From Venturia oleaginea (taxonomy: Eukaryota > Ascomycota > Dothideomycetes > Venturiales > Venturiaceae): a stretch of 35,812 nt of DNA. Below, piece by piece: positions 1 to 9,766 of this stretch. Position numbers and translations under genes: made by a program. The notes beneath the pieces are model-generated. The model was not told the DNA's origin and searched no databases. It saw only the letters and a program-made list of their open reading frames with translations. The stretch covers positions 1-35,812 of the forward strand of contig JABMLP010000057.1 of NCBI GenBank assembly GCA_013176395.1, written 5' to 3'. Every line of letters starts with the position of its first letter. The stretch's first letter is position 1.

Positions 1-657
1 TAAGTACCTCAGTCTTACAAAGGAAGAAAGGCTCACAGAGAGCAAGCTCCAAAAAGGAATTTCAAGAAGAGGACACTTGTCCTAATCCAAGAAGCGAGGG
101 CCAACCTCAAGGGCCAAACAGAAAGGAATTTCAAGAAGAGGACACTTGTCCTAACTCAAGAAGCAAGGGCCAACCTCAAAGGCCAACTTCAAGGGCCAAC
201 CTCAAGGGCCAAACAAAAAGGGAATTCAAGAGAATTCAAGCTGAGATTTTCTAGAAGGTGCTAGAATCTCCAAGAAGCAAGGGCCAACCGAAAGGGCCAA
301 TCCAAAAAGGGAATTCAAGAGAATTCAAACTGAGATTTTCTAGAACGTGCTAGAATCTCCAAGAAGCAAGGGCAGGTCATCCTAAGACAGCGTAGTCTTA
401 GGAGTTGAAGCTGTAATAAGCTGAGGAAAGAAAGAGCTAGGAGAGAGATTTAATACACTTGGCCTTCACAGTCCCTGGGAGCTCTGTCCTTAGTAATAAG
501 GATTGCAGAGCGGACTATAGTGTAAAAATCCTTCTGGGATTCTATAGTCACCTTCCTATACTAATAGGCATTGACTCTATACTGCCTAGCAAATCTCTAG
601 AGTAGAGCCTAGGAGTGTGTATAGTAGTGCTCTCTATTATCTCTCATAGGTGAAAAT
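1..657 (+). repeat. Leader of copy A with direct repeats and hairpins
   Basis: This is untranslated sequence between the 5' LTR and gag. Bases 1-7 are the end of the 11-nt site complementary to the LTR. A unit with GAATTTCAAGAAGAGGACAC recurs at about 56 and 126, followed by repeated GGGCCAACCTCAA blocks. A second unit, containing the hairpin-forming AGATTTTCTAGAA...CTAGAATCT, recurs at about 237-270 and 331-362. A perfect 9-bp stem with a 6-nt loop lies at 380-403 (TCCTAAGAC / GTCTTAGGA). The same elements are found in all four copies. Possible roles are packaging or dimerisation of the RNA, but that is inference. Confidence 0.75.
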
Positions 658-1677
658 ATGGAAGGAGAAGATCAGGAACAAAGAGTTCCTCAAGAACCCC
701 AAGCCCTACAAGAAGCTATGGCAGCATTACAACATCAACTAGCCATTCAGAACGATGCTATTACGCGTATTCTTACAATCTTGCCTAACACTACTCGCTC
801 TGAGAACGTAGTAGAAGGACAAGAGACTAAGAATTCACAAAAAGACAGAATACATAGGAAGAAAGCTGTACTTCCTAAGCTCCAAGAATTTGATGGCAAG
901 CGTTCTGAATGGGCTCAGTGGTTTCAACAAGCAAGGATGAAGTTGGAGATAGACGCAGATCTATAGGGGATAGTAGGAACCAATTTGCCTACATTCTCCT
1001 CTCTACGAGGCTCCGCAGCTCAGGCTACTCTGGCCTACGTAAAGACAGCTCCAGAGGAAGATAAAACGGGACAGAAATTGTTACAGTATATGGACAACTT
1101 CTATGGCGATCCAGTACAACAACAAAGAGCTACTGTAAGCCTGTCCACAATCAAACAAAAAGAGAAAGAACCCTTCTTCTCTTTTCTTCCCCGTTTTGAA
1201 ACCACTCTTGCTAATGCTGGAGGAATGACTTGGCCTGACGCTGTTAAAATTGCATTTCTACACAAAGCAATAAATCAAGAGCTGCGAAACCAGAGAATAG
1301 GCCAATCTCAGAGTACCTCCTACCAGCAGTTTGTGTCCGATCTTTTGAATACAAGTATGCAAATCACTACAGCAAAGATGCTCTCTTCCTCAGAAGATAA
1401 GTTACGATTCAGAGATAAAGAGAAGTCTTTTAAAGATCTGAACGCTATGGACTGGGAGCCTACACGCGTAAACAAGTTAAAAATTTCGTCTAAAGCCTAT
1501 GAATATAGGAAGGCAAATAACCTCTGCTTACGCTGTGGGAAGGCCGGCCATAGAATGAAAGACTGCTGGTTGGATACAGAGGTAGAAAGAGTCACGCAAC
1601 TTGGTTCAAAAAGGGCCAAAGGAACCACTGAGGAGAATGAAGAAGTTGAAGAAGAGGACTACTCGGAAAAAGAGTAG
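658..1677 (+). pseudogene. gag: gag of copy A, frameshifted
   Basis: This is the structural capsid/nucleocapsid gene of the retrotransposon. The start codon and the C-terminal CCHC zinc knuckle (CLRCGKAGHRMKDC, about 1533-1574) are identical to those of the intact 340-aa copies. One A is missing near 957 and a CT pair near 995, so the frame breaks after 102 aa and resumes at about 985. The end overlaps the pol frame, with GGAAAAAG at 1665-1672. The breaks may be real or may be sequencing errors. Confidence 0.85.
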
Positions 1678-4600
1678 CCTCTATCCAAAGTCGTGGATGG
1701 AGGCGTAGAGTAGATAGAGCAAAATTGTCAAAGGAGTCAATTGAGAGAGTAAATAGTATTTTGAATTCGAACAAAGACACTGATTCACACCGTTCTCGGA
1801 TAGAAAAAGAATGGGAGCAGTTCAGACCCAAGATGCTCTCCCGCCTTTTCTACACAAATACTATAGTGAACGATATATACTCTCTTAAAACTCTCCTTGA
1901 TAATGGATCTAGCTGCTACGCATCAATAAACGAGGAGAAAGCTTCGCAGATGGACCTTGAAGTACTCCCTATTAGTCCGCGTACTATAGGTGGAGTTCTT
2001 AAGGAAGAAGGACAGACCCAAGTGACAAAAATTGCGAAGTTGAACCTAGATTTAGGGGGACTTATATGCAACGCTTTTGCTTATATAGTCCCGGGACAAT
2101 TTGAGGATCTTCTACTAGGCAGGCCTTTTCTCAAGGACACCAAAGCCGTTATCAATGAATCTAAAGGTACTCTTACCTTTGCAAACGGGATTAGCATTCG
2201 CGATGCTAAATTTGAAGACAAACTTGATATACAACAAGTAGCGCCCGTAAGATTCCACCGCCTTGTCACTTCTACACTTGAGAAAATCAAAGACGCGTCT
2301 AGAGTATTTGCTGTTACTCTTCGAGATATTGATATTGCCTTGAAGCCGAAAGTCCCTTTGACAACAGAGCAAATACTGGAATTGCTACCTAAGAGGTTTC
2401 ATAAGTACGCTGCTGTCTTTGATCCTAAAAGGGCCGAGAGACTACCACCGCATCGCCCTGGGATTGATCACGAAATACCTATAGAAGAAGGAAAACCACT
2501 TCCTTGGGGACCTCTATATGGTATGGGTCGAGAACAACTCCTTGTTTTGCGAAGGACTCTTACAGAGCTACTAGATAAAGGCTTTATCCGAGAGAGTAAA
2601 TCAGTTGCTGCGTCTCCAGTTCTCTTTGTGAAGAAACCAGGAGGGGGCTTACGCTTTTGCGTAGACTACCGAGCCTTAAACGCAATTACTCGAAAGGATA
2701 GGTACCCGCTACCGTTAGTAAAAGAGACTTTACTAACCTTAGCTCGTGCTAAGTATCTTAGTAAGCTTGATGTAAATGCTGCCTTCCACAAGATTCGAAT
2801 CGCAACGGGAGATGAGTTCAAAACTGCCTTTCGAACTAGATATGGTCTATTTGAATGGCTAGTTACTCCCTTTGGCTTAACCGGTGCACCTGCGTCTTTT
2901 CAACGGTATATAAACTATATCCTTCGACGATACCTAGACGAGTTCTGCTCAGCTTATCTAGACGATATAGTAATATACTCTTCAAAGAACCTTAAAGACC
3001 ATGAAGAAAAGACTGAAAAGATACTTCAAAGCTGCCTTAACGCTGGGTTATACCTTGATATTCGGAAGTGCGAGTTTAATACCAAACGAGTCAAGTATCT
3101 AGGCTTCGTTATAGATACTGAAACGGGCCTACACATGGATCCGGAGAAGATCAAAGCAATTAAAGAATGGGAACGTCCTACTACTCTACGAGGAGTACGT
3201 GGCTTCCTAGGCTTTACAAACTTCTACCGTGACTTTGTAAAAGATAACTCAACAATAAGGGAGCCTCTGGTTCGCCTTACAAAGAAGAATACTCCATTTT
3301 TATGGGGAAAGGAGCAAGAAGAATCTTTTCAAAAACTTAAGGCAGAGTTTTGCAAAGAACCTGTCCTGTCTGCACTTGATGAAGATAAGCCTACGCGAGT
3401 AGAACCTGATGCTTCAGGCTGGGCTTCCGGAGCAGTACTTAGTCAAAAAGATGAGCTAGGTAACTGGAAACCATGTGCTTTCTTCTCTACTAAGCACTTG
3501 CCAGCCGAATGCAATTATGATATCCACGACAAAGAACTTATGGCTATAGTCAAAGCTCTAGTCCATTGGACTAGCGAGCTACTAAGCCTAAGTAAGCCAT
3601 TCATTATCCTCACAGATCACAAGAACCTTGAGAAGTTTATGGTAAAAAGGGAACTAAATGGAAAGGCAAATGAGATGGGGCGCAGATACTAGCTAAGTTT
3701 AACTTCAAACTAGGCTATCGCCCAGGCTCTGAATCTGTAGTTCCAGAACGCCTTAACTCGAAGGGATCAAGATCTCCCAAAGGATATTCAAGACCCAAGA
3801 ATCGTTGAAAGAAACTAGAACGTTATTACCTCCAAAGCTTTGGATTAACGTTCTAGAGGATAAGACTCCTGCAAGAGAAGAAGCTGCCCAAGAAAATGCT
3901 CAAGAAGTAGACAAAGAACCTATCCCTTTATACAAAATCCCTTTCTCTCAGGTGATCTAAGGGATAGATGGGAAACTGCACTCGAAGGAGATCTAGACTA
4001 CAGACGTATTTTCCAAAGCGTTCTAAAGCAAGATAGGCAGTTCCATCTAAGCTAAAGGTTCCTACTTCTATAGGAGATTGTAAAGTCGAAAATAACCAGC
4101 TCTACTATAGAGACCGAATCTGGTTGCCCTCCTACGAGCCTCTCTTAACAGGAGTAATTCAAGAAATACACGATTCAGTCCTATCAGGGCATCCTGGACG
4201 AGAAGCTACTATTGCTATTCTCTCCAGACAGTTCTACTGGCCGGGATTTGCTCAAGATATACGTCAGTTTATACGCAATTGTGACGTCTGCGGAAGAACT
4301 TCAGTCTGGCGAGACAAAAAGAAAGGTTTACTTAAACCTCTTCCTGTCCCTAGCCGTATCTGGCAAGATATTTCAGTAGACTTCATAGTCGAATTACCAG
4401 AGAGCCAAAGATGCACAAGACTCTGCGTTATTACTGACCGCTTGGGTAAAGGAACTATCCTGTTCCCAGTGCCTAAAGAACAGTTTGGAGCTGAAGGATT
4501 TGCAAAACTATTTATGCAGAACTACGTAAGATTACACTGGCTTCCTAGATCTCTAGTCTCAGATAGGGACACGCAATTTGTTAATGCTTTCTGGAAAGAA

Positions 4601-5508
4601 GTTTGTCACCTTCTTAAGATAGAGAGAAGACTCTCTACAGCGTATCACCCTGAGACTGATGGATCTACGGAAAGAAGAAATCAAGAAGTTGAAGCCTATC
4701 TACGTAAGTTCTGTACATTTAGTCAGAACGACTGGGTCGAGCTCCTGCCTATTGCTCAAATATGCCTCGATAATAGACCAAACCAAGCTACGGGCCTATC
4801 GCCTTTCTTCTTAACCCACGGTTATAACATTGAGCATATAGGAACTGTTGAAGCTCCCCAGGAAACCCCTAAGAATCCAAAAGAAAAAGCACAAGATCTT
4901 GTAGCAAAATTGAAGGACGCACAAGAATGGGCAGAAACGTCAATGGTATCAGCTCAGCAACAGCAAGAATACTACTCTAATAGAGATCGTGCTCCGGCTG
5001 ACTCTTTAAAGTGGGAGACAAAGTCTGGCTCAACCTAAAGAACGTAAAAACCCTACGTCCTTGTAAGAAACTAGACTGGATTCATGGAAGTATACAGTTA
5101 CACGAGTTATCAACTCAATGTCTTACGAGCTTGATACACCCAGAGGAATCCACAACCGATTTCATACGTCTTTACTTAGGAGAGCTGGCACAGATCCCCT
5201 ACCTTCACAAATACAAGATAATACACAGCCGCCTCCTATAGTAACTGAACAAGGAGACGAGGAATACGGTATCGAGGCTATTCTAGCCGCAAGATGGCGC
5301 CGGCGAGGTCGACAACAAACGCGAGAAGTCTTAGTTAAGTGGGTAGGCTACGTTGATCCTACGTGGGAACCCCTTAGCGAACTCCAACAAACTACAGCTC
5401 TGGACGCTTTTGAAAGTGCCTACGGCAACGTTCTTGAAAACGACGGACCTATACTACGCCCTCAGAGACTACGCTCACATCGATCTACAAGAGAGGGGGG
5501 AGGGATAA
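1650..5508 (+). pseudogene. pol: pol of copy A, multiply frameshifted
   Basis: This is the same polyprotein as in copy D: aspartic protease (DNGSS, near 1900), reverse transcriptase (YLDD, near 2955), RNase H, zinc-binding and DDE integrase, and a C-terminal chromodomain (near 5270-5430). The frame is intact from 1650 to about 3660, then is broken by one-base indels in runs of G, A or C near 3660, 3677, 3755, 3812, 3929, 4043, 5008 and 5089. Two G runs before the LTR are each one base shorter than in D, which removes the normal stop and lets the frame run into the LTR. Confidence 0.85.
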
Positions 5509-5836
5509 TGTTAAGGGATGGAATCCTTCTCTCTAGCTTATCCATGACTGGATTTCCAATTGTTCTCTTGTTATTCTGCAAGCTGTCATGTTCTATTTGC
5601 AAGCTGTCATGTTCTATTTTGCAAGCTGTCATGTTCTATTTCGCAAGCTGCCATGTTCTATTTGCAAGCTGTCACGTTTCCATTTAAAGATACTTTCTAG
5701 AAGGATCTATTGTAAGAGGAGGATTATATATACTAGCTATCCTTCCTGTACTTACACTTTCTTCTCTGTACTTAGATACTTGAAATATAAGCTGTCTTCC
5801 TCACTTGCGAAACACCTTTGAGGGTTGAACTCTACA
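5509..5836 (+). repeat. 3' LTR of copy A
   Basis: The LTR begins TGTTAAGGGATGG and ends TACA, directly after the pol stop position. It contains five tandem copies of a 22-bp unit (GCAAGCTGTCATGTTCTATT and variants), TATATATA, and GTACTTAGATA, the proposed transcript 5' end. It is 328 bp compared with 332 bp in D and C; the missing bases are in T and C runs. Immediately after it, inverted pol sequence of copy B begins (CTTTCGGCTTC). Confidence 0.9.
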
Positions 5837-6538
5837 CTTTCGGCTTCAAGGCAATATCAATATCTCGAAGAGTAACAGCAAATACTCTAGACGCGTCTTT
5901 GATTTTCTCAAGTGTAGAAGTGACAAGGCGGTGGAATCTTACGGGCGCTACTTGTTGTATATCAAGTTTGTCTTCAAATTTAGCATCGCGAATGCTAATC
6001 CCGTTTGCAAAGGTAAGAGTACCTTTAGATTCATTGATAACGGCTTTGGTGTCCTTGAGAAAAGGCCTGCCTAGTAGAAGATCCTCAAATTGTCCCGGGA
6101 CTATATAAGCAAAAGCGTTGCATATAAGTCCCCCTAAATCTAGGTTCAACTTCGCAATTTTTGTCACTTGGGTCTGTCCTTCTTCCTTAAGAACTCCACC
6201 TATAGTACGCGGACTAATAGGGAGTACTTCAAGGTCCATCTGCGAAGCTTTCTCCTCGTTTATTGATGCGTAGCAGCTAGATCCATTATCAAGGAGAGTT
6301 TTAAGAGAGTATATATCGTTCACTATAGTATTTGTGTAGAAAAGGCGGGAGAGCATCTTGGGTCTGAACTGCTCCCATTCTTTTCTATCCGAGAACGGTG
6401 TGAATCAGTGTCTTTGTTCGAATTCAAAATACTATTTACTCTCTCAATTGACTCCTTTGACAATTTTGCTCTATCTACTCTACGCCTCCATCCACGACTT
6501 TGGATAGAGGCTACTCTTTTTCCGAGTAGTCCTCTTCT
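5837..6538 (-). pseudogene. pol: Truncated pol (protease only) of copy B
   Basis: This matches the first 210 or so residues of the D pol, including the aspartic protease motif DNGSS, and ends at the junction with the copy A LTR before any RT motif. One T is missing from a T run near 6380 compared with C and D, so the frame is also broken close to its start. It overlaps the end of gag by 28 nt, with the slip-site complement CTTTTTCC at 6516-6523. Confidence 0.85.
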
Positions 6539-7533
6539 TCAACTTCTTCATTCTCCTCAGTGGTTCCTTTGGCCCTTTTTGAACCAAGTTGCGTGACTCT
6601 TTCTACCTCTGTATCCAACCAGCAGTCTTTCATTCTATGGCCGGCCTTCCCACAGCGTAAGCAGAGGTTATTTGCCTTCCTATATTCATAGGCTTTAGAC
6701 GAAATTTTTAACTTGTTTACGCGTGTAGGCTCCCAGTCCATAGCGTTCAGATCTTTAAAAGACTTCTCTTTATCTCTGAATCGTAACTTATCTTCTGAGG
6801 GAGAGAGCATCTTTGCTGTAGTGATTTGCATACTTGTATTCAAAAGATCGGACACAAACTGCTGGTAGGAGGTACTCTGAGATTGGCCTATTCTCTGGTT
6901 TCGCAGCTCTTGATTTATTGCTTTGTGTAGAAATGCAATTTTAACAGCGTCAGGCCAAGTCATTCCTCCAGCATTAGCAAGAGTGGTTTCAAAACGGGGA
7001 AGAAAAGAGAAGAAGGGTTCTTTCTCTTTTTGTTTGATTGTGGACAGGCTTACAGTAGCTCTTTGTTGTTGTACTGGATCGCCATAGAAGTTGTCCATAT
7101 ACTGTAACAATTTCTGTCCCGTTTTATCTTCCTCTGGAGCTGTCTTTACGTAGGCCAGAGTAGCCTGAGCTGCGGAGCCTCGTAGAGAGGAGAAGATGTA
7201 GGCAAATTGGTTCCTACTATCCCCTATAGATTCTGCGTCTATCTCCAACTTCATCCTTGCTTGTTGAAACCACTGAGCCCATTCAGAACGCTTGCCATCA
7301 AATTCTTGGAGCTTAGGAAGTACAGCTTTCTTCCTATGTATTCTGTCTTTTTGTGAATTCTTAGTCTCTTGTCCTTCTACTACGTTCTCAGAGCGAGTAG
7401 TGTTAGGCAAGATTGTAAGAATACGCGTAATAGCATCGTTCTGAATGGCTAGTTGATGTTGTAATGCTGCCATAGCTTCTTGTAGGGCTTGGGGTTCTTG
7501 AGGAACTCTTTGTTCCTGATCTTCTCCTTCCAT
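6511..7533 (-). CDS. gag: Gag protein of copy B, intact
   Basis: This is a 340-aa Ty3/Gypsy Gag that would assemble the particle and bind the element RNA. The N-terminus is Gln-rich and probably coiled coil (about residues 5-40). The middle is the capsid-like region. The zinc knuckle CLRCGKAGHRMKDC lies near residue 292, and the tail is acidic, with many Glu. It is identical to the C gag and differs from the D gag by one residue (Pro versus Ser in MLS(P/S)SEDK). The ATG lies 664 bp inside the LTR end. It is an open frame, but whether it is expressed from a 2-unit LTR is unknown. Confidence 0.9.
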   Translation of the reverse strand: MEGEDQEQRVPQEPQALQEAMAALQHQLAIQNDAITRILTILPNTTRSENVVEGQETKNSQKDRIHRKKAVLPKLQEFDGKRSEWAQWFQQARMKLEIDAESIGDSRNQFAYIFSSLRGSAAQATLAYVKTAPEEDKTGQKLLQYMDNFYGDPVQQQRATVSLSTIKQKEKEPFFSFLPRFETTLANAGGMTWPDAVKIAFLHKAINQELRNQRIGQSQSTSYQQFVSDLLNTSMQITTAKMLSPSEDKLRFRDKEKSFKDLNAMDWEPTRVNKLKISSKAYEYRKANNLCLRCGKAGHRMKDCWLDTEVERVTQLGSKRAKGTTEENEEVEEEDYSEKE

Positions 7534-8197
7534 ATTTTCACCTATGAGAGATAATAGAGAGCACTACTATACACACTCCTAGGCTCTACTCTAGAGATTT
7601 GCTAGGCAGTATAGAGTCAATGCCTATTAGTATAGGAAGGTGACTATAGAATCCCAGAAGGATTTTTTACACTATAGTCCGCTCTGCAATCCTTATTACT
7701 AAGGACAGAGCTCCCAGGGACTGTGAAGGCCAAGTGTATTAAATCTCTCTCCCTAGCTCTTTCTTTCCTCAGCTTATTACAGCTTCAACTCCTAAGACTA
7801 CGCTGTCTTAGGATGACCTGCCCTTGCTTCTTGGAGATTCTAGCACGTTCTAGAAAATCTCAGTTTGAATTCTCTTGAATTCCCTTTTTGGATTGGCCCT
7901 TTCGGTTGGCCCTTGCTTCTTGGAGATTCTAGCACCTTCTAGAAAATCTCAGCTTGAATTCTCTTGAATTCCCTTTTTGTTTGGCCCTTGAGGTTGGCCC
8001 TTGAAGTTGGCCTTTGAGGTTGGCCCTTGCTTCTTGAGTTAGGACAAGTGTCCTCTTCTTGAAATTCCTTTCTGTTTGGCCCTTGAGGTTGGCCCTCGCT
8101 TCTTGGATTAGGACAAGTGTCCTCTTCTTGAAATTCCTTTTTGGAGCTTGCTCTCTGTGAGCCTTTCTTCCTTTGTAAGACTGAGGTACTTAGATAA
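7534..8197 (-). repeat. Leader of copy B
   Basis: This is the full-length untranslated leader, with both GAATTTCAAGAAGAGGACAC units, both TTTCTAGAA hairpin units and the 9-bp TCCTAAGAC hairpin. It has the same length and content as the C leader. The 11-nt self-primer site lies next to the LTR at 8186-8196. Confidence 0.8.
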
Positions 8198-8463
8198 TGT
8201 AAGAGTTCAACCCTCAAAGGTGTTTCGCAAGTGAGGGAAGACAGCTTATATTTCAAGTATCTAAGTACAGAGAAGAAAGTGTAAGTACAGGAAGGATAGC
8301 TAGTATATATAATCCTCCTCTTACAATAGATCCTTCTAGAAAGTATCTTTAAATGGAAACGTGACAGCTTGCAAAATAGAACATGACAGCTTGCAGAATA
8401 ACAAGAGAACAATTGGAAATCCAGTCATGGATAAGCTAGAGAGAAGGATTCCATCCCTTAACA
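8198..8463 (-). repeat. 5' LTR of copy B, shortened to two tandem units
   Basis: It has the same TGTTAAGGG...CTCTTACA ends as the other LTRs but is 266 bp instead of 332. The 66-bp difference is exactly three 22-bp tandem units: two copies remain instead of five. The TATATATA and GTACTTAGATA signals are kept. The outer flank is GGTGC, which does not match the flank of any partner LTR as a target duplication. Confidence 0.9.
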
Positions 8464-8770
8464 GGTGCCAGCGCCTTCGAATCTGCTACTGGCAGAAGCA
8501 ATGTATGGCGTTTGTCTGTTTGATTATCCCACCTACCACACCCTCTTTAGTCCTGCACACCCGGTAAGGAGGGGGGTAATGTTATGGGCATGGCCCATGG
8601 TTGGTATAGGCTAAGAGCCTAAGCCTTATTGAGCCTAGTATAGAGAAAGAACCTCATTGAGGTTCTCTGTTTGTAGATACCTTCACTCCTTAACTGAATC
8701 TAAACAATCTTTGGCTACGAGTATGCTGCGTCTTTCCAGCTACCGTCCCGTAATAGGCAGCTTGCGAAAT
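8464..8770 (+). mobile_element. Spacer of the palindrome: 3' end of a different LTR retroelement
   Basis: These 307 bp are unrelated to the main element. A purine tract AAGGAGGGGGGTAA (8566-8579) is followed by TGTTATGGGCATGGCC at 8580, the usual layout of a polypurine tract next to the start of a 3' LTR. The LTR-like part has three close hairpins: TGGGC-ATG-GCCCA, TAGGCT-AAG-AGCCTA, and AGAACCTC-ATT-GAGGTTCT (about 8650-8670). No coding motif is visible in 8464-8565. The last 15 bases (8756-8770) match an inverted tandem unit of the main element's LTR. Confidence 0.55.
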
Positions 8771-9102
8771 TGTTAAGGGATGGAATCCTTCTCTCTAGCT
8801 TATCCATGACTGGATTTCCAATTGTTCTCTTGTTATTCTGCAAGCTGTCATGTTCTATTTTGCAAGCTGTCATGTTCTATTTTGCAAGCTGTCATGTTCT
8901 ATTTCGCAAGCTGCCATGTTCTATTTTGCAAGCTGTCACGTTTCCATTTAAAGATACTTTCTAGAAGGATCTATTGTAAGAGGAGGATTATATATACTAG
9001 CTATCCTTCCTGTACTTACACTTTCTTCTCTGTACTTAGATACTTGAAATATAAGCTGTCTTCCCTCACTTGCGAAACACCTTTGAGGGTTGAACTCTTA
9101 CA
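8771..9102 (+). repeat. 5' LTR of copy C
   Basis: 332 bp, TG...CA ends, five 22-bp tandem units at about 8840-8940, then the promoter signals listed separately. It is the same length as the 5' LTR of copy D. Confidence 0.92.
8989..9042 (+). promoter_or_regulatory. LTR core promoter and proposed transcript start
   Basis: TATATATA lies at 8989-8996. About 43 bp downstream, GTACTTAGATA (9032-9042) is the exact reverse complement of 9104-9114, just beyond the LTR. If the RNA begins at 9032, its first 11 nt could fold back as the primer for reverse transcription. The TATA spacing fits; the start site itself is inferred. Confidence 0.6.
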
Positions 9103-9766
9103 TTATCTAAGTACCTCAGTCTTACAAAGGAAGAAAGGCTCACAGAGAGCAAGCTCCAAAAAGGAATTTCAAGAAGAGGACACTTGTCCTAATCCAAGAA
9201 GCGAGGGCCAACCTCAAGGGCCAAACAGAAAGGAATTTCAAGAAGAGGACACTTGTCCTAACTCAAGAAGCAAGGGCCAACCTCAAAGGCCAACTTCAAG
9301 GGCCAACCTCAAGGGCCAAACAAAAAGGGAATTCAAGAGAATTCAAGCTGAGATTTTCTAGAAGGTGCTAGAATCTCCAAGAAGCAAGGGCCAACCGAAA
9401 GGGCCAATCCAAAAAGGGAATTCAAGAGAATTCAAACTGAGATTTTCTAGAACGTGCTAGAATCTCCAAGAAGCAAGGGCAGGTCATCCTAAGACAGCGT
9501 AGTCTTAGGAGTTGAAGCTGTAATAAGCTGAGGAAAGAAAGAGCTAGGGAGAGAGATTTAATACACTTGGCCTTCACAGTCCCTGGGAGCTCTGTCCTTA
9601 GTAATAAGGATTGCAGAGCGGACTATAGTGTAAAAAATCCTTCTGGGATTCTATAGTCACCTTCCTATACTAATAGGCATTGACTCTATACTGCCTAGCA
9701 AATCTCTAGAGTAGAGCCTAGGAGTGTGTATAGTAGTGCTCTCTATTATCTCTCATAGGTGAAAAT
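9103..9766 (+). repeat. Leader of copy C
   Basis: 664-bp untranslated leader with both direct-repeat families and the 9-bp stem hairpin (about 9488-9511), the same layout as copy B. A short reading frame from 8822 through 9361 crosses LTR and leader repeats; it looks like low-complexity sequence and not a gene. Confidence 0.8.
9104..9114 (+). other. Putative self-primer binding site
   Basis: TATCTAAGTAC begins one base after the LTR end. It complements 11 consecutive bases inside the LTR, and the match stops on both sides. There is no TGG start of a tRNA-type primer site here. The same pair occurs in copy B and copy D (17209-17219 with 17281-17291). Confidence 0.65.

Larger units (their letters stand above)
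1..5836 (+). mobile_element. Chromovirus (Ty3/Gypsy) copy A, 5' LTR outside the window
   Basis: The window opens inside the self-primer site just after the 5' LTR. The order that follows is leader, gag, pol, 3' LTR, as in complete copy D. It differs from D almost only by one-base changes in homopolymer runs (near 441, 525, 957, 3660, 3677, 3755, 3812, 3929, 4043, 5008, 5089 and in the purine tract before the LTR) plus a CT loss near 995. These break gag and pol, so this copy as written could not move by itself. The clustering in homopolymers suggests that many of the indels are uncorrected sequencing errors, not decay. The 3' LTR end abuts inverted pol sequence of copy B. Confidence 0.9.
5837..8463 (-). 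mobile_element. Truncated chromovirus copy B (LTR, leader, gag, protease)
   Basis: Reading leftward from 8463: 5' LTR (8198-8463), leader (7534-8197), intact gag, then pol up to the protease region. It stops exactly at the GAAAG preceding the RT domain, where it meets the 3' LTR end of copy A. RT, RNase H, integrase and the 3' LTR are absent. The break point is identical to that of copy C, so the two truncations share one origin. Confidence 0.9.

Noticed and set aside
5570..5690. CRISPR-like array of 22-bp repeats
   Set aside because: Units are directly adjacent with no unique spacers, lie inside an LTR, and the genome is eukaryotic.
5588..5821. Cys/Leu-rich reading frames over the LTR tandem repeats (also 7939-8412, 8822-9361, 11520-11744, 17067-17501, 20551-20964)
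   Set aside because: They come from translating the 22-bp array and leader repeats, differ with unit number, and have no gene context.
9103..9125. tRNA-primed primer binding site
   Set aside because: Bases after the LTR (TTATCTAAGTACC) lack the TGG start expected for a tRNA 3' end; the LTR complement explains them better.
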